DNA of 64,000 nucleotides from Thelonectria olida. Taxonomy: Eukaryota > Ascomycota > Sordariomycetes > Hypocreales > Nectriaceae. Each line of letters begins with the position of its first letter. Position 1 is the first letter of the stretch. The stretch lies in assembly GCA_020736575.1 (NCBI GenBank), contig JAGPYM010000002.1:2914001-2978000 (forward strand). Direction: 5' to 3'. The notes under the pieces were generated by a model, which worked only from the letters and a program-made list of their open reading frames with translations, was not told the DNA's origin and searched no databases. This document shows positions 46,773 through 56,470 of the stretch, piece after piece. A program made the position numbers and the translations under genes.

Positions 46773-49700
46773 TTACAGGGGCTTGCCACCAATGAAGTCA
46801 GACCACTGGCGGACTTCGGCGGGAATGCCCTCGGGTCGGGGAAGCTTCTCGCTCATGCACTGGGCAAAGAGGATGGCGGTCTGCAGATTTAGTTAGCTAC
46901 TAGACTCAAGCTTAGGGGAAACTTAGAGGGAAACATACCTGAGGCTCCATGAACAAGGGAACGCCAAAGTCGACAGCATTTCGGCGCATGACATAGTCAA
47001 CATCCAGAGTAGTCTTGGCACGGGCCTGAGCCAGATTAAAGGCTCCACGGATGTCGTACTTTTGGAAGACTTCTCGCAGGGCTCGCTTGTCCTCCTTGGG
47101 GAACTCAATGACCTCGACCTCGACCTGGTGCTTGGAGCTGGACTCGATGAACTGCTTGACCTCGGGGCTAGCAGCAAATAGCTTGTATCCAAGAGGAGCG
47201 ACGTAGTCGACAACCTGGGTGAGCCAGGGCTTGCTAACGTCACCACCAAAGAGGAGACCCTCACCAGGCTCGGGCACACGGAAGTTCATAGTAGATTGAA
47301 GCGAAGTCCAGTAGGCCTCAATAAGGTCCTTACCAAAGCAGGCAATCTCACCAGTAGAAGCCATCTCGACACCAAGGAAGGGATCAGCACCAGCAAGTCG
47401 GGTCCAAGAGAACTGGGGAACCTTGGTAGCGAGGTAGTCACGCTTGACGGCCATGAGGTCAGTGGGTTGGGGAACCTCCTTGCCGATGAGGGCCTTGGTA
47501 GCAACGTCGATGAAGTTGGTTCCGAGGACCTTGCTAACGAAGGGGAAGGATCGAGAAGCACGAAGGTTGCACTCGATGACCTTGAGCTGGGGCTCACCAC
47601 CTTCGGGGTCCTCAGCCTTGATGATCTGCATGTTGAAAGGGCCAGTGATCTTCCAAGCCTCGGCAACCTTGACGGCAATATCCTTGACACGGTCCATGGT
47701 GTTCTGGTCAAGGTTGGCCGGGGGGAGGACAAGAGTGGCGTCACCGGAGTGGACACCAGCCTGCTCAATGTGCTCACTAACAGCGTGAACAACGAGCTCA
47801 CCCTTGGAAGCAACACCATCGACATCAATCTCCTGAGCACCCTCGATGAACTTGGTAATGACAACGGGGTGGTCGGGGGACACGTTGCTGGCGGCCTCAA
47901 GCTTATCCTTGAGGTCCTCCTGGCTTCGAATAACAGTCATAGCGGCACCAGACAAAACATACGAAGGTCGAACCAGGACGGGGTAGCCGACCTCATTGGC
48001 GAACTCCTCAGCAGCCTCAACGGAGGTGAGCTCCTTCCAGGCGGGCTGGTCAATTCCAATGCTGTCCAGAATTTCAGAGAATTTCTGACGATCCTCGGCC
48101 TTGTCAATGTCCTTGGGGTCGGTTCCGAGGACGTTGGCCCCACCTGTCTCCTGCAGTCGCAGAGCAATGTTCTGGGGGAGCTGGCCACCCACAGAGACCA
48201 CAACGCCAGAAGCATTCTCGAGCTCGTAAATGTCCATCACTCGCTCGTAGCTCAACTCCTCAAAATACAGTTTATCAGCAGTATCGAAATCGGTGCTGTA
48301 AGTCTCCGGATTATACTCATCGTTAAGTTAGCATCTATGTTAGAGGTGAGGATGAAGGTGAGGATTGATGCTGGGGTGGAGGTGACGATATATGTAGGGA
48401 TGGATGAGGATGCTTTAGGTGGAGGAGCAAAAGAGTGGGGCGCAATGACTTTATGGCTAACCCAGGACAGCTGGCAGGTGCGTCCAGTCGGATATGCGGG
48501 AAGGGGAATGGAGTTAGGTTAGAAATCAGGTAAGGAATTGGGTTAGGAGTTAGATAAGGGTTCAGGCAAGGAATCAGGTTAGAAATCAGGTAACAAGTTG
48601 AGTGAGGAGTCAGGTTAGGAATCAGGTGAGGAGAATGGTTAGGAGTTGGGTTAAGAAAGGTTCAACTTACGTTGATCATGACAGTCTTCTCTCCCATCTG
48701 TCGAAGAGCCTGAGTGGCGCTCACAGCGCACCAATCGAACTCGACAGAGCTACCAATTCGGTAAACACCGCTTCCCAGGATGACAGTTCCCTTGTCCTCA
48801 AAGGTGACATCGTGAGAGGAGCCGTTATAGGTAGTGTACAGGTAGTTGGTGTCAGCGGGGAACTCAGCGGCCAGAGTGTCAATCTTCTTCACCCAGGGGC
48901 GGATGCCAAAGGCCAATCGGGCGGCACGGACCTCGTCCTCGGTGCTCTTGACGGCCAAGGCGATCTGTCGGTCAGAGAAACCCATCTTCTTGGCCTTCAA
49001 GATCTGGTCCTTCTTCAAAGCCTCAACGCCATTAGTGGCTTCGAGCTCTCGGGTGCAGTCGACAATGTTCTGCAACTTGTAAAGGAACCACTTGTCGATC
49101 TTGGTAAGCTCGTGAACCTTCTCAACGGAGTAGTTCTCGTGAAGCATAGCCTGACCAACAGCGAGCCATCGGCGGTCGGTGGGGTTCTGGAGCTCAAAGT
49201 CGAGGTCCTCAAACTTGTCGCCCTGGAAACCGACAAATCGGGGATCGACCTGACGAATTGCCTTCTGGAAGGACTCCTCAAAGGTACGACCAATGGCCAT
49301 GACCTCACCGACCGACTTCATGGCACTGCCAATATCACGCTTGACATGTTGAAACTTGGACAAGTCCCATCGAGGAATTTTAGTGACAATGTAGTCCAGA
49401 GAGGGCTCAAAGTTTGCTGTGGTCGTCTTGGTAACGGCGTTGGGCAGCTCTGGTAGGGTGTGTCCCAGACCAATCTTGGCAGCAGTGTAGGCCAGGGGGT
49501 AGCCGGTAGCCTTAGAGGCCAAAGCGGAAGATCGGGAGAGACGAGCGTTGACCTCGATGACTCGGTAGTCGAGACCATCAGGCTGAAGAGCATACTGAAC
49601 ATTACACTCACCAACGACACCAAGGTGACGAACGATCTTGATAGCAGCACTTCGGAGCATATGGTACTCCTCGTCACTCAAGGTCTGACTAGGGGCCACG

Positions 49701-50812
49701 ACAATCGAGTCACCAGTGTGAATACCAAGAGGGTCGAAGTTCTCCATGTTGCACACAGTGATGCAGTTGTTGTTGGCGTCTCGGACAACCTCATACTCGA
49801 CTTCCTTCCAGCCCTTAAGAGACTTCTCGACAAGGATCTGAGGTGAAAGAGTAAGGGATCGGGCGGCCATGTTGCGAAGCTCCTCCTCGTTGTCGGCAAA
49901 ACCAGATCCCAGACCACCGAGAGCATAAGCAGCACGGACAATAATGGGGTAGCCGACCTTCTCAGCGGCGTCAAGAGCCTCTTCAATGGTACCCACGGCA
50001 ATGGATTTGGCAATGGGGATGTTAATCTCCTCGAGAGCCTTGGCGAACAGGTCACGATCCTCAGAAAGCTCCAGTGTCCTCACGCTGGTGCCAAGAACCT
50101 TGACACCGTACTTCTCGAAAAGACCCAGTCGCTGCATCTCAACGCCAAGATTCAGGGCAGTCTGGCCGCCGAAGGACAAGAAGATGCCATCGGGCTTCTC
50201 CTTCTCGATGACATAGGTGACATACTCGGGAGTGACAGGGAGGTAGTAGACCTCATCAGCGAGGCTGTGGTTGGTCTGAATGGTAGCGATATTGGGATTA
50301 ATGAGCACAGAGGCGACACCGGCCTCCTTCAGGGCCTTGAGGGCCTGGGATCCTGTGTTCAAATAACCAGGTCAGCGAAGAACTCTCACCGCACAATGAG
50401 CTCTGAGTCACGGGATGACTGTGTAGAAGGAGCTGACAAGTCGCAATGGGAGGCACAAACCTGAGTAATCGAACTCTCCGGCCTGGCCAATGGCTAGACC
50501 ACCGCTACCAATGACGAGGACCTTCTTGACATCGACAGTTTGGCGAGGCTTGATAACCCCACTCTCGAGATAGGCTTTAGGGTTCGGGGCGGACTCAGCG
50601 GCCGCGGAGCTGTAAGGACGGGCGATTGAGATGGTTCCCAAACGCTTTGAGTTTGCGGGCTTGGTGGCGGCAAAGGAGAAGCGACCACGGGAGGAGAGCG
50701 AGGCCGAGGAGAAGGATCGAGAGGGTAGAGCTTGGGGCATGCGGCGTCCAAATCGGAGCAGAGCCGGAGCTCGGCCAGCGAGTGTGGCAGCCATGGAAAT
50801 GTTGGCAGGCAT
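46773..50812 (-). CDS. cpa2: Arginine-specific carbamoyl-phosphate synthase, large subunit
   Basis: Four exons (50812-50461, 50352-48671, 48315-46939, 46880-46773) give 1172 residues. The first ~60 residues are rich in Arg, Ser and Ala without acids until late ([34 protein letters not shown]), typical of a mitochondrial presequence. Two homologous halves follow: [33 protein letters not shown] and [13 protein letters not shown] in the first, then [30 protein letters not shown] and [16 protein letters not shown] in the second, both with ATP-grasp architecture, then an MGS-like C-terminal domain. The enzyme makes carbamoyl phosphate for citrulline synthesis using ammonia from the small (glutaminase) subunit. 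It lacks the fused glutaminase and ATCase of the pyrimidine enzyme, which supports the arginine role. Intron 2 is 355 nt and repetitive. Confidence 0.95.
48316..48670 (-). other. Long repetitive intron 2 of cpa2
   Basis: Reading-frame continuity (MIN|YNPETYS) places donor AAC|GTAAGT at 48670 and acceptor GATGAG at 48316. The 355-nt length is several times that of most introns in the window. Most of it consists of a 12-bp minisatellite (48517-48660) and a second, more degenerate GA/GT-rich block (about 48343-48426). Confidence 0.88.
48517..48660 (+). repeat. 12-bp minisatellite, twelve in-register units
   Basis: Twelve consecutive 12-mers without indels approximate GGTTAGGAATCA: units begin at 48517, 48529, 48541 and so on to 48649. 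GGTTAG occurs at unit starts 48517, 48541, 48577, 48613 and 48637. A 17-bp segment (48517-48533) recurs exactly at 48577-48593. On the transcribed strand the units read TGATTCCTAACC, each strong unit holding a CTAAC branch-site-like core. Confidence 0.93.
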
Positions 50813-50928
50813 TGCGGCGATGAAGCAGGCAGATCAATGCGAATATGGCACCGTCCCGCTGGCAAACTTGCCCTTCAGAGTCCCGATTGAGGCGTCTAGG
50901 TCGAGAGTTGAAGGAAAACAAGAGCTGG

Positions 50929-50934
50929 TGACTC
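50929..50934 (+). promoter_or_regulatory. Gcn4/CPC1-like TGACTC motif upstream of cpa2
   Basis: TGACTC (followed by T, so six of seven bases of TGACTCA) lies ~117 bp before the cpa2 ATG. Arginine genes of fungi are under cross-pathway (general amino acid) control through this motif. Use here is inferred. Confidence 0.45.
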
Positions 50935-51005
50935 TTTAGAATTGTGGTGGGGAAGAAGAAAGGTAAAGAGCCTGGAGAAGAAAAAAGGCGGTACAGGGAA
51001 CAGAC

Positions 51006-51018
51006 TGATAAGATAAGG
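51006..51018 (+). promoter_or_regulatory. Tandem GATA site upstream of cpa2
   Basis: TGATAAGATAAGG contains two GATAAG sites five bases apart, ~195-205 bp before the cpa2 ATG. AreA/NIT2-type GATA factors prefer paired HGATAR sites, and nitrogen control of arginine synthesis would fit. Confidence 0.45.
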
Positions 51019-52730
51019 TCGGGGAAAAAAATTCAGGTTCAAGTTTTGTGGTGGTGCGTGCGTCCAAGTACCGGTGCAGCCAGGTTTGCAGGGAGCGGTA
51101 CCTTTTTCAGCCCCTCTTAATTTGATGCGCTAAGAATTCAGTTCCTCGTCTGTGATGCGCCCCAACATTTTGGACGCCCCGTCTTTATACCTGTGGTGTC
51201 GTCGTCCAAGTCACTCCGGCTCTGCTCCGTTGTGAGTCCGATTGAGAGATAAAAAGGATGGTGAAAAATCTGTTTTCTCAAGGTACCAAGGATCGGATAG
51301 TCACAGCATATGTCTGGGGGTTGCAGCTTCAGAGCCATGTTCTGACTCTCTAGGTAACTTGAGTGTTGATTTGCAGTTGGTTGGCTACTTGAGTTGGTGA
51401 AGAGCTCTACAGACGCAGCGGAAGCTTCAAGGTACACACCTCATTATTTTGAATTTGTGCCAATGAGAACTAGAAGGAATCGCTTTGTTTCACATGCAGA
51501 AATCTTTGTGCGTCAGCTTCACACTTCACACTTCACACCCAAGCCGCCGCCAGCCTTTCATCCCGTCTTCCGCGGCGCGACGTCACAGTGACTCTTTTTG
51601 GCTTTTGAGCTCCTACTTCGGCGGACAAGGGTCCCCGCCAGTGGGGTTGAAGCATCAAAGCGACGATTGACTGGCCATGGCTTAATAGAGCTTGACGGGA
51701 CATCATACTCTGTGTCAAGGGAGATCTGATGTCCGATCCGAGAGAAATCATAGCTTAGCAAGGGTGTCTGTCCGTGCATACCTCACTATAGAGTCCAATT
51801 TCTTTAATCATGGAAACAAAGAGGTGCAGGCATGTCTGACAATCTCGACGCTCTCAGAATTGACCTCATCCTTGAACTGGGTTAAGTCAGCGGCGCGTTC
51901 ATTTAGATGCTCCAGGGCCGCCCGCGTGCTACACACAAGCAAGCACTGAATCCGACAGGGAATATCCATTTCCCAACCAAAATTAATGTAAGATCCTATC
52001 ATAACATATCTCAACTGAAAAATTTTGAGATTCTACCAACGACATTTATGTGTATTCCAAAGTCGCCTTTCACAATTGTGTTTATAAAGATGCCCAACGC
52101 GCACATCGTCGTACTCCCGTTACCCTACACTAAATCCACCACCCAACTTTTCGTTCCTGCCCTCCCGTCTGAAAGCAATGGGAATTTGTGGGGAGCTAGA
52201 TTTGGTGACATCGCGAGGAAGGAAGGGATGGACTAGGGTTATTCCATCCCATGTTGACTCATTTCCCTTTGCTCCCGTCAGCTGGAAGCCATCACATCGC
52301 GCCCATAATACTTCACCATCGCGCCCTCACCTCCTTTCTCAGTCAACCACGTTCCAGTCCGCAGTCTAGACGCGGTCCGACGAATAGACGCCCCTTTCGC
52401 ATCGCGCTAGACTGCTCCTAATCTCCCTATTCCTGCGACCATTGACTCTGCTCAGAGCCGCCCCATAAAATGTTCCAGTTCTGGCCATGAGGCTTGATAG
52501 ATATCTAGGGAGCGACGATCGCCAGCTGTGAATTTTTGAGAAGTCCCCGAGACAGATGCTTACCAGCCTCGAGGAAGAGAGAGCCCACGACTGGATACCT
52601 GTCGAAACATCTTGAGGAGCCTCCGAAGTAGCAGACGGCAACAAAGTCTCACTGAAACGACACTCTCTACGGATACGCCTCTCAATAAGCACACTTTCTC
52701 CTCGAGTACCCTCTGCGCACACCTGCAACA

Positions 52731-53453
52731 ATGAAACCCCTCGCCCTCGTCTTCACTATACTCCTGAGCAGCACCATGCCCGCTGCTGCAGACACTGCCC
52801 ATGCTGTGCTGGCTTCCCATAAAAATGCCCACCTTTCCGACTCTCTCCATGGTGGATTTCTTGGACAGCGAGACTTGGATGGGCGAGACGTTGAAATCGA
52901 CGTAGAGGGCAAGGAGGTTTTGCTCTCCAAAGAGGTCGATATGGTGAAGGATGCCATGCTGAGCATGTCTCCTAAGGAGATCAGGGAATTGAGGCAGGTG
53001 ACGGCGGACATTCACTTTAAGCACGCCGCGGACCTGGACTACGCTATGAAGACTATGACACCCCATCAGATCCGTCAACTGAAACAGGCCCTGAGAACTT
53101 TGTCGGCTACTCACATCAGCATGCTCCTCGCCAACATCCTCGAGCCCATCCCCATCTGTGGCCAGTCTCTGGCCAACCTGTTTTCCAGCCTTCACCCTCT
53201 GAAAGATCTCAGTCAAAGTGAGATGTCCGAGTTGGCCCATCAGTCCGGCCAGGTTGGGCGCCTTCTCCCCGAGATGCTTTTCAAGCTTGCCGATACATTG
53301 AAGCACCTTGTCAAGCCGCACGAGGACAACATGGCTACACAGGACCTCACTCATCTCAGCATCGACGAGCTTCTCGGCGATGTCTTGTATGGGATGGCCG
53401 AATACCTCCAGAAACTTCCCATGGGGGGCGGCACAACGGCATCCGAGCTGTAA
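52731..53453 (+). CDS. Predicted secreted helical protein, unknown
   Basis: A single exon encodes 240 residues. The start is a clear signal peptide (MKPLALVFTILLSSTMPAAA, cleavage likely before DTAHA) with a good CAACA-ATG context after a CT-rich leader. The mature part is amphipathic-helical with repeated MSPKEIRELRQ / MTPHQIRQLKQ type segments (about residues 79-90 and 108-119) and LSQSEMSELAHQ / LTHLSIDELLG, which look like degenerate copies of one helical unit. The mature protein has only one Cys (PIPICGQ), no membrane helix and no GPI-type C-terminus. A host-interaction or cell-surface role is possible for such proteins but is not shown. A 308-codon open frame on the opposite strand is treated as a shadow because it lacks a comparable start and composition. 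Confidence 0.72.
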   Translation: MKPLALVFTILLSSTMPAAADTAHAVLASHKNAHLSDSLHGGFLGQRDLDGRDVEIDVEGKEVLLSKEVDMVKDAMLSMSPKEIRELRQVTADIHFKHAADLDYAMKTMTPHQIRQLKQALRTLSATHISMLLANILEPIPICGQSLANLFSSLHPLKDLSQSEMSELAHQSGQVGRLLPEMLFKLADTLKHLVKPHEDNMATQDLTHLSIDELLGDVLYGMAEYLQKLPMGGGTTASEL

Positions 53454-54134
53454 GGGCGTTGGCACTACTGTCCAAAGTATAGCCATTGGGGGTCAAAAGG
53501 GCACCTAGCTTTAATCTGTATGATGATGATGTCGAACAAGAAATAGTGACGACACCCGAACTGAGTTTCTGTCGGTCAGTTCTGGAAAGTGCCCAAGTGC
53601 ACCTGTTTGACGATTTCTTTTTATGCGTTGATTTGCAAGTTTGGAAGGAAAGCAACTCCGTCTTGGCGTTGAATTGATATCGTTTTCGTATAAACCATAG
53701 TTGTGTCTTATTCACGATTACCTACATCATCTCATGCCGTGCAACCTCTTTCAAACAGTTCCAAATGGCTACTGCAGTTTCTTTGACGGTTTAAAATGCA
53801 GGATCTAGGATGTTCAATAGAACAGCCCAGTTGGATATGTCCTCTGAACAGCAGGTGTGATAGCATTCGTTGTCAATGAATAGCACCTCGTGTTCATGAT
53901 GCGAGCCCGCGGAACACCAGCGGTATCAAAAAAAGTACTTCCTAGATGCTCAACAGTTAATTCGTGTTCAAGGTCGACTCGTTTCATATAAGGGCAATGT
54001 TTGCTCCGAGTTAATACTTGAGTATCTAAGTAAGCTACATACTATCAATACTCGATACGACGCTCGAAAACACCCAACAAAGCCTCACCAGCTCAAAATA
54101 CCAGCTCCAAAGAATCTCAAATCTCGCTCCAAAG
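53454..54134. other. Intergenic region
   Basis: These 681 bp are A/T-richer than their neighbours. No supported gene, RNA or repeat. Confidence 0.55.
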
Positions 54135-54953
54135 ATGTGCTACCAAATATACCTCTACACCTGCCGCCACATGAAGCGCGAACTTCACGACTGCTACCGC
54201 ATCCTCCGCCAGAAAACATCCTTCTTCGGCACCCTCGTCGAATGCTTCTCCCCCGTCGAACCCTGCAAAAAGCTCGTCGGTGGCCTCGCTCGTCTCAACT
54301 ATCCCTGCGAGACGTGTACCCCACGACCAGCCGCCAAGTGGCCGCTGTGGGATAAGCGCTGGGCTTTTCCGACCATGTGTTTCGATGATGACGAGCTTGA
54401 CGAAGAGAAACATTGGACGGGACCACACTTCACGCAGAACCAGCGGGAGTGTACCTTGGAAGATACTACTGGATATAGGGTTCCGGACGTGTACGTTGTT
54501 ACCGATCCCGTTGAAGAAGCTGCACTCCGACGTGTTCCAAATCGACGATGGAGCTGTGAGACGCTCGACGGGCGAGAAGATGGCGTCCTGGTCTCTACCG
54601 ACCGTCCGCAGCACTCGTTGAAAGTACCCTACCAGCACAAACCATCAAAACCCTCGCGTCCAATCCACCGTGTCTCGGCATGTGAGAACCTTCGCTTCGC
54701 ATTCCGAGACTCGCTGTCAGTTTCATCTCTGGAGCAAGAAGAAGCTGTGGAGAAGGTCATGGACACTCGTAAGCTCGCGAAACATCTTGTTGAGAGCTCG
54801 ACGGAATATTGTGAGCCGGAGCCATATGTAGTACATATACATTCGGGTGTGTTTGATGACCTATCTGATGCATCGCGTCGACTTTGGGACGAATATGAAG
54901 CTCGCAACGCAATGGGTTGTTTTGCGGATGAGGATAATGGAGCATTTGAATGA
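54135..54953 (+). CDS. Unknown protein with Cys/His-rich N-terminus
   Basis: A single exon encodes 272 residues. The first ~60 residues (MCYQIYLYTCRHMKREL, then C19, C37, C44, and PCETCTPRP) have Cys/His spacing of a small metal-binding module. Many filamentous fungi carry proteins that begin MCY... with a Y.C.H pattern like this, of unknown function. The middle holds WPLWDKRWAFPTMCFDDDE. The C-terminal half is charged with Ser-rich patches and ends in an acidic tail. There is no signal peptide or membrane helix. Zinc binding is inferred from the Cys/His content only. Confidence 0.7.
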   Translation: MCYQIYLYTCRHMKRELHDCYRILRQKTSFFGTLVECFSPVEPCKKLVGGLARLNYPCETCTPRPAAKWPLWDKRWAFPTMCFDDDELDEEKHWTGPHFTQNQRECTLEDTTGYRVPDVYVVTDPVEEAALRRVPNRRWSCETLDGREDGVLVSTDRPQHSLKVPYQHKPSKPSRPIHRVSACENLRFAFRDSLSVSSLEQEEAVEKVMDTRKLAKHLVESSTEYCEPEPYVVHIHSGVFDDLSDASRRLWDEYEARNAMGCFADEDNGAFE

Positions 54954-55733
54954 CTTATGATATATGCCTGAACTGACTTTCCTTAACTATACTATATATA
55001 TTTTCTTTACTCAATGAATTACGCTTCTAGACTGAAATCACAAGTTGTCCACACCCTTTCTCTATATGTCATGTGCTACCCGTTCTCGTGAGTTGGTAGC
55101 CAAATCTTGTCTACCTAGTCATCCAGAGCTCAAAGATTTAAGAATCGATTTCGAAGTTGGCTTCAACGGCTTTTCAAGAAAGAATCAGAACACCGGCAAC
55201 AAGCACACATGAGAGATGGAGAGGGGCCTTCCAAGTCACATTGGCTGGGCATGATATGTAAACTAAATGATGATATTTGCATTGCGTTTGTGGAAGCTGC
55301 TCATCATGTGAGCACCATGCACCCCCGAGAGAAAAAACAAAAAAATCTCTTCATCGTACAAGATCCCCCATAATATGTTTGTGCATGCTGAAAAGTAACA
55401 ATGTCCATGAACTCAGAAACTGGGAAAGTAGTGGCCAAATAAAACAAGAACTTTAGACAATTGCAGAACGCTTGAATACATCATTGAAGGAGTTGGGGCC
55501 GATTCCCTCTCCTCATAGCAGAAGTGTCAACTTTTGGCCTTTGAGAACAATCAATGGCAATTCTGGCTTCATACTTTTGAACCGGAAAGGTCGGTAGGTA
55601 GGTACTGGTGTGTTGGCGTGATGTGATTAGGGTGATGACTTCATTATGAAGCCGCATTTCGTAGGGACGTCGTGCCCTGAGTCTTGACCACGCAGAGTTC
55701 GTGTTGCAGGTAGCACGTTGCTCGGAAAGCCAT
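54954..55733. other. Convergent intergenic region
   Basis: These 780 bp have no supported feature. A short open frame at 55481-55777 on the minus strand overlaps the mpo1 3' end and is not supported. Confidence 0.55.
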
Positions 55734-56470
55734 TTATTGGGCCTTTCCGTTCTTTGACTGAGCCCTGAATTTGGCAAGTTCTTCTTGAACCTTCTTGTCG
55801 ACGCGAGCCTGCAGCTCGGGGCGGTAGCCCATCATGAAAAGGAGCTCGAGCCAGACGAACATTGGAGCAAGGAAGATGGCTTGCACAAGATTGTCAAGAA
55901 GAGCAGGGGCACGGCCCTCGAAAACGCCGTGCCCAAGGAATTGGAAGAGCCAGCAGACGATGTGAATGGCCAGAGCGCCTTTGAATGTAGAGTCTGGGTT
56001 CTGAAGGCGCAGGTAATTTCCCAAGGCGCACCCGCCCATGCAAAAGGCGCCGAGAAGGAAGCCGGCAAAAGGCTCAAGAAGAAGGTAGAGAGCGGAATAC
56101 GTAAAGGCGGCCATTGTACCCAGGTTGATATCCAGATAGGGAACAGTGAGCCATGATGGAATCTTGACAAGGGTTCCAGTGTAGGTAGCCTAGGTAGGGC
56201 GGTGTTAGGACATGAGGCACGGAAGTATGAGGCTTCGGGTAAGCCGGTTGGGACGAGGCCAGAGATGGCAAGGGAGACAAACCATAGTAAAAGCCGAGAT
56301 GAGGATCAAGGGAACGCAAACCATGTGAATGGCGATGTTGACTCCATTATGGTGGTAGGCACCATACTGTGAGGGGAGAGGGGAGGTTAGTCATGGTTAT
56401 CGGAGGTTAGGAGAGGCGCGAGAGGTAGAGCACTTACAAAGGTCAAGTGATGCTCAAGATCCAGCGTCAT
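55734..56470 (-). CDS. mpo1: Mpo1-like 2-hydroxy fatty acid dioxygenase (DUF962 membrane protein)
   Basis: Three exons (56470-56438, 56366-56283, 56189-55734) with introns of 71 and 93 nt give 190 residues. The N-terminus MTLDLEHHLTFYGAYHHNG with the following IHMVCVPLILI contains the conserved His/Asn pattern of the family. Four to five hydrophobic helices follow (MAAFTYSALYLLLEPFAGFL, ALAIHIVCWLFQFLGHG, AIFLAPMFVWLELLFMMGY). The tail is charged. In yeast Mpo1 is an ER iron-dependent dioxygenase that shortens 2-hydroxypalmitate by one carbon in phytosphingosine breakdown, and the family motif supports the same reaction. The first exon encodes only 11 residues. The leader region is G/A-rich on the plus strand, with an AGGAG repeat ~460 bp upstream. 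Confidence 0.85.

Larger units (their letters stand above)
50813..52730. promoter_or_regulatory. Divergent intergenic region cpa2 / secreted-protein gene
   Basis: These 1.9 kb have no supported coding sequence. The cpa2-proximal part carries a TGACTC motif and paired GATA sites, listed separately. The distal 400 bp carry a CT-rich leader for the secreted-protein gene. Confidence 0.55.

Noticed and set aside
48517..48660. Telomere-like TTAGG units in the cpa2 intron
   Set aside because: The units are 12 bp with GGTTAGGAATCA consensus, not TTAGGG. The array is an intronic minisatellite, not an interstitial telomere.
47296..49456. Long open frames (408 and 284 codons) on the plus strand opposite cpa2
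   Set aside because: They mirror the codon bias of the strongly supported Cpa2 frame, run across its intron boundary and show no protein-like domain. They are shadows.
52560..53486. 308-codon minus-strand frame opposite the secreted-protein gene
   Set aside because: The plus strand has a signal peptide, a good start context and coherent helical repeats. The minus frame has arbitrary composition and extends into the other gene's leader.
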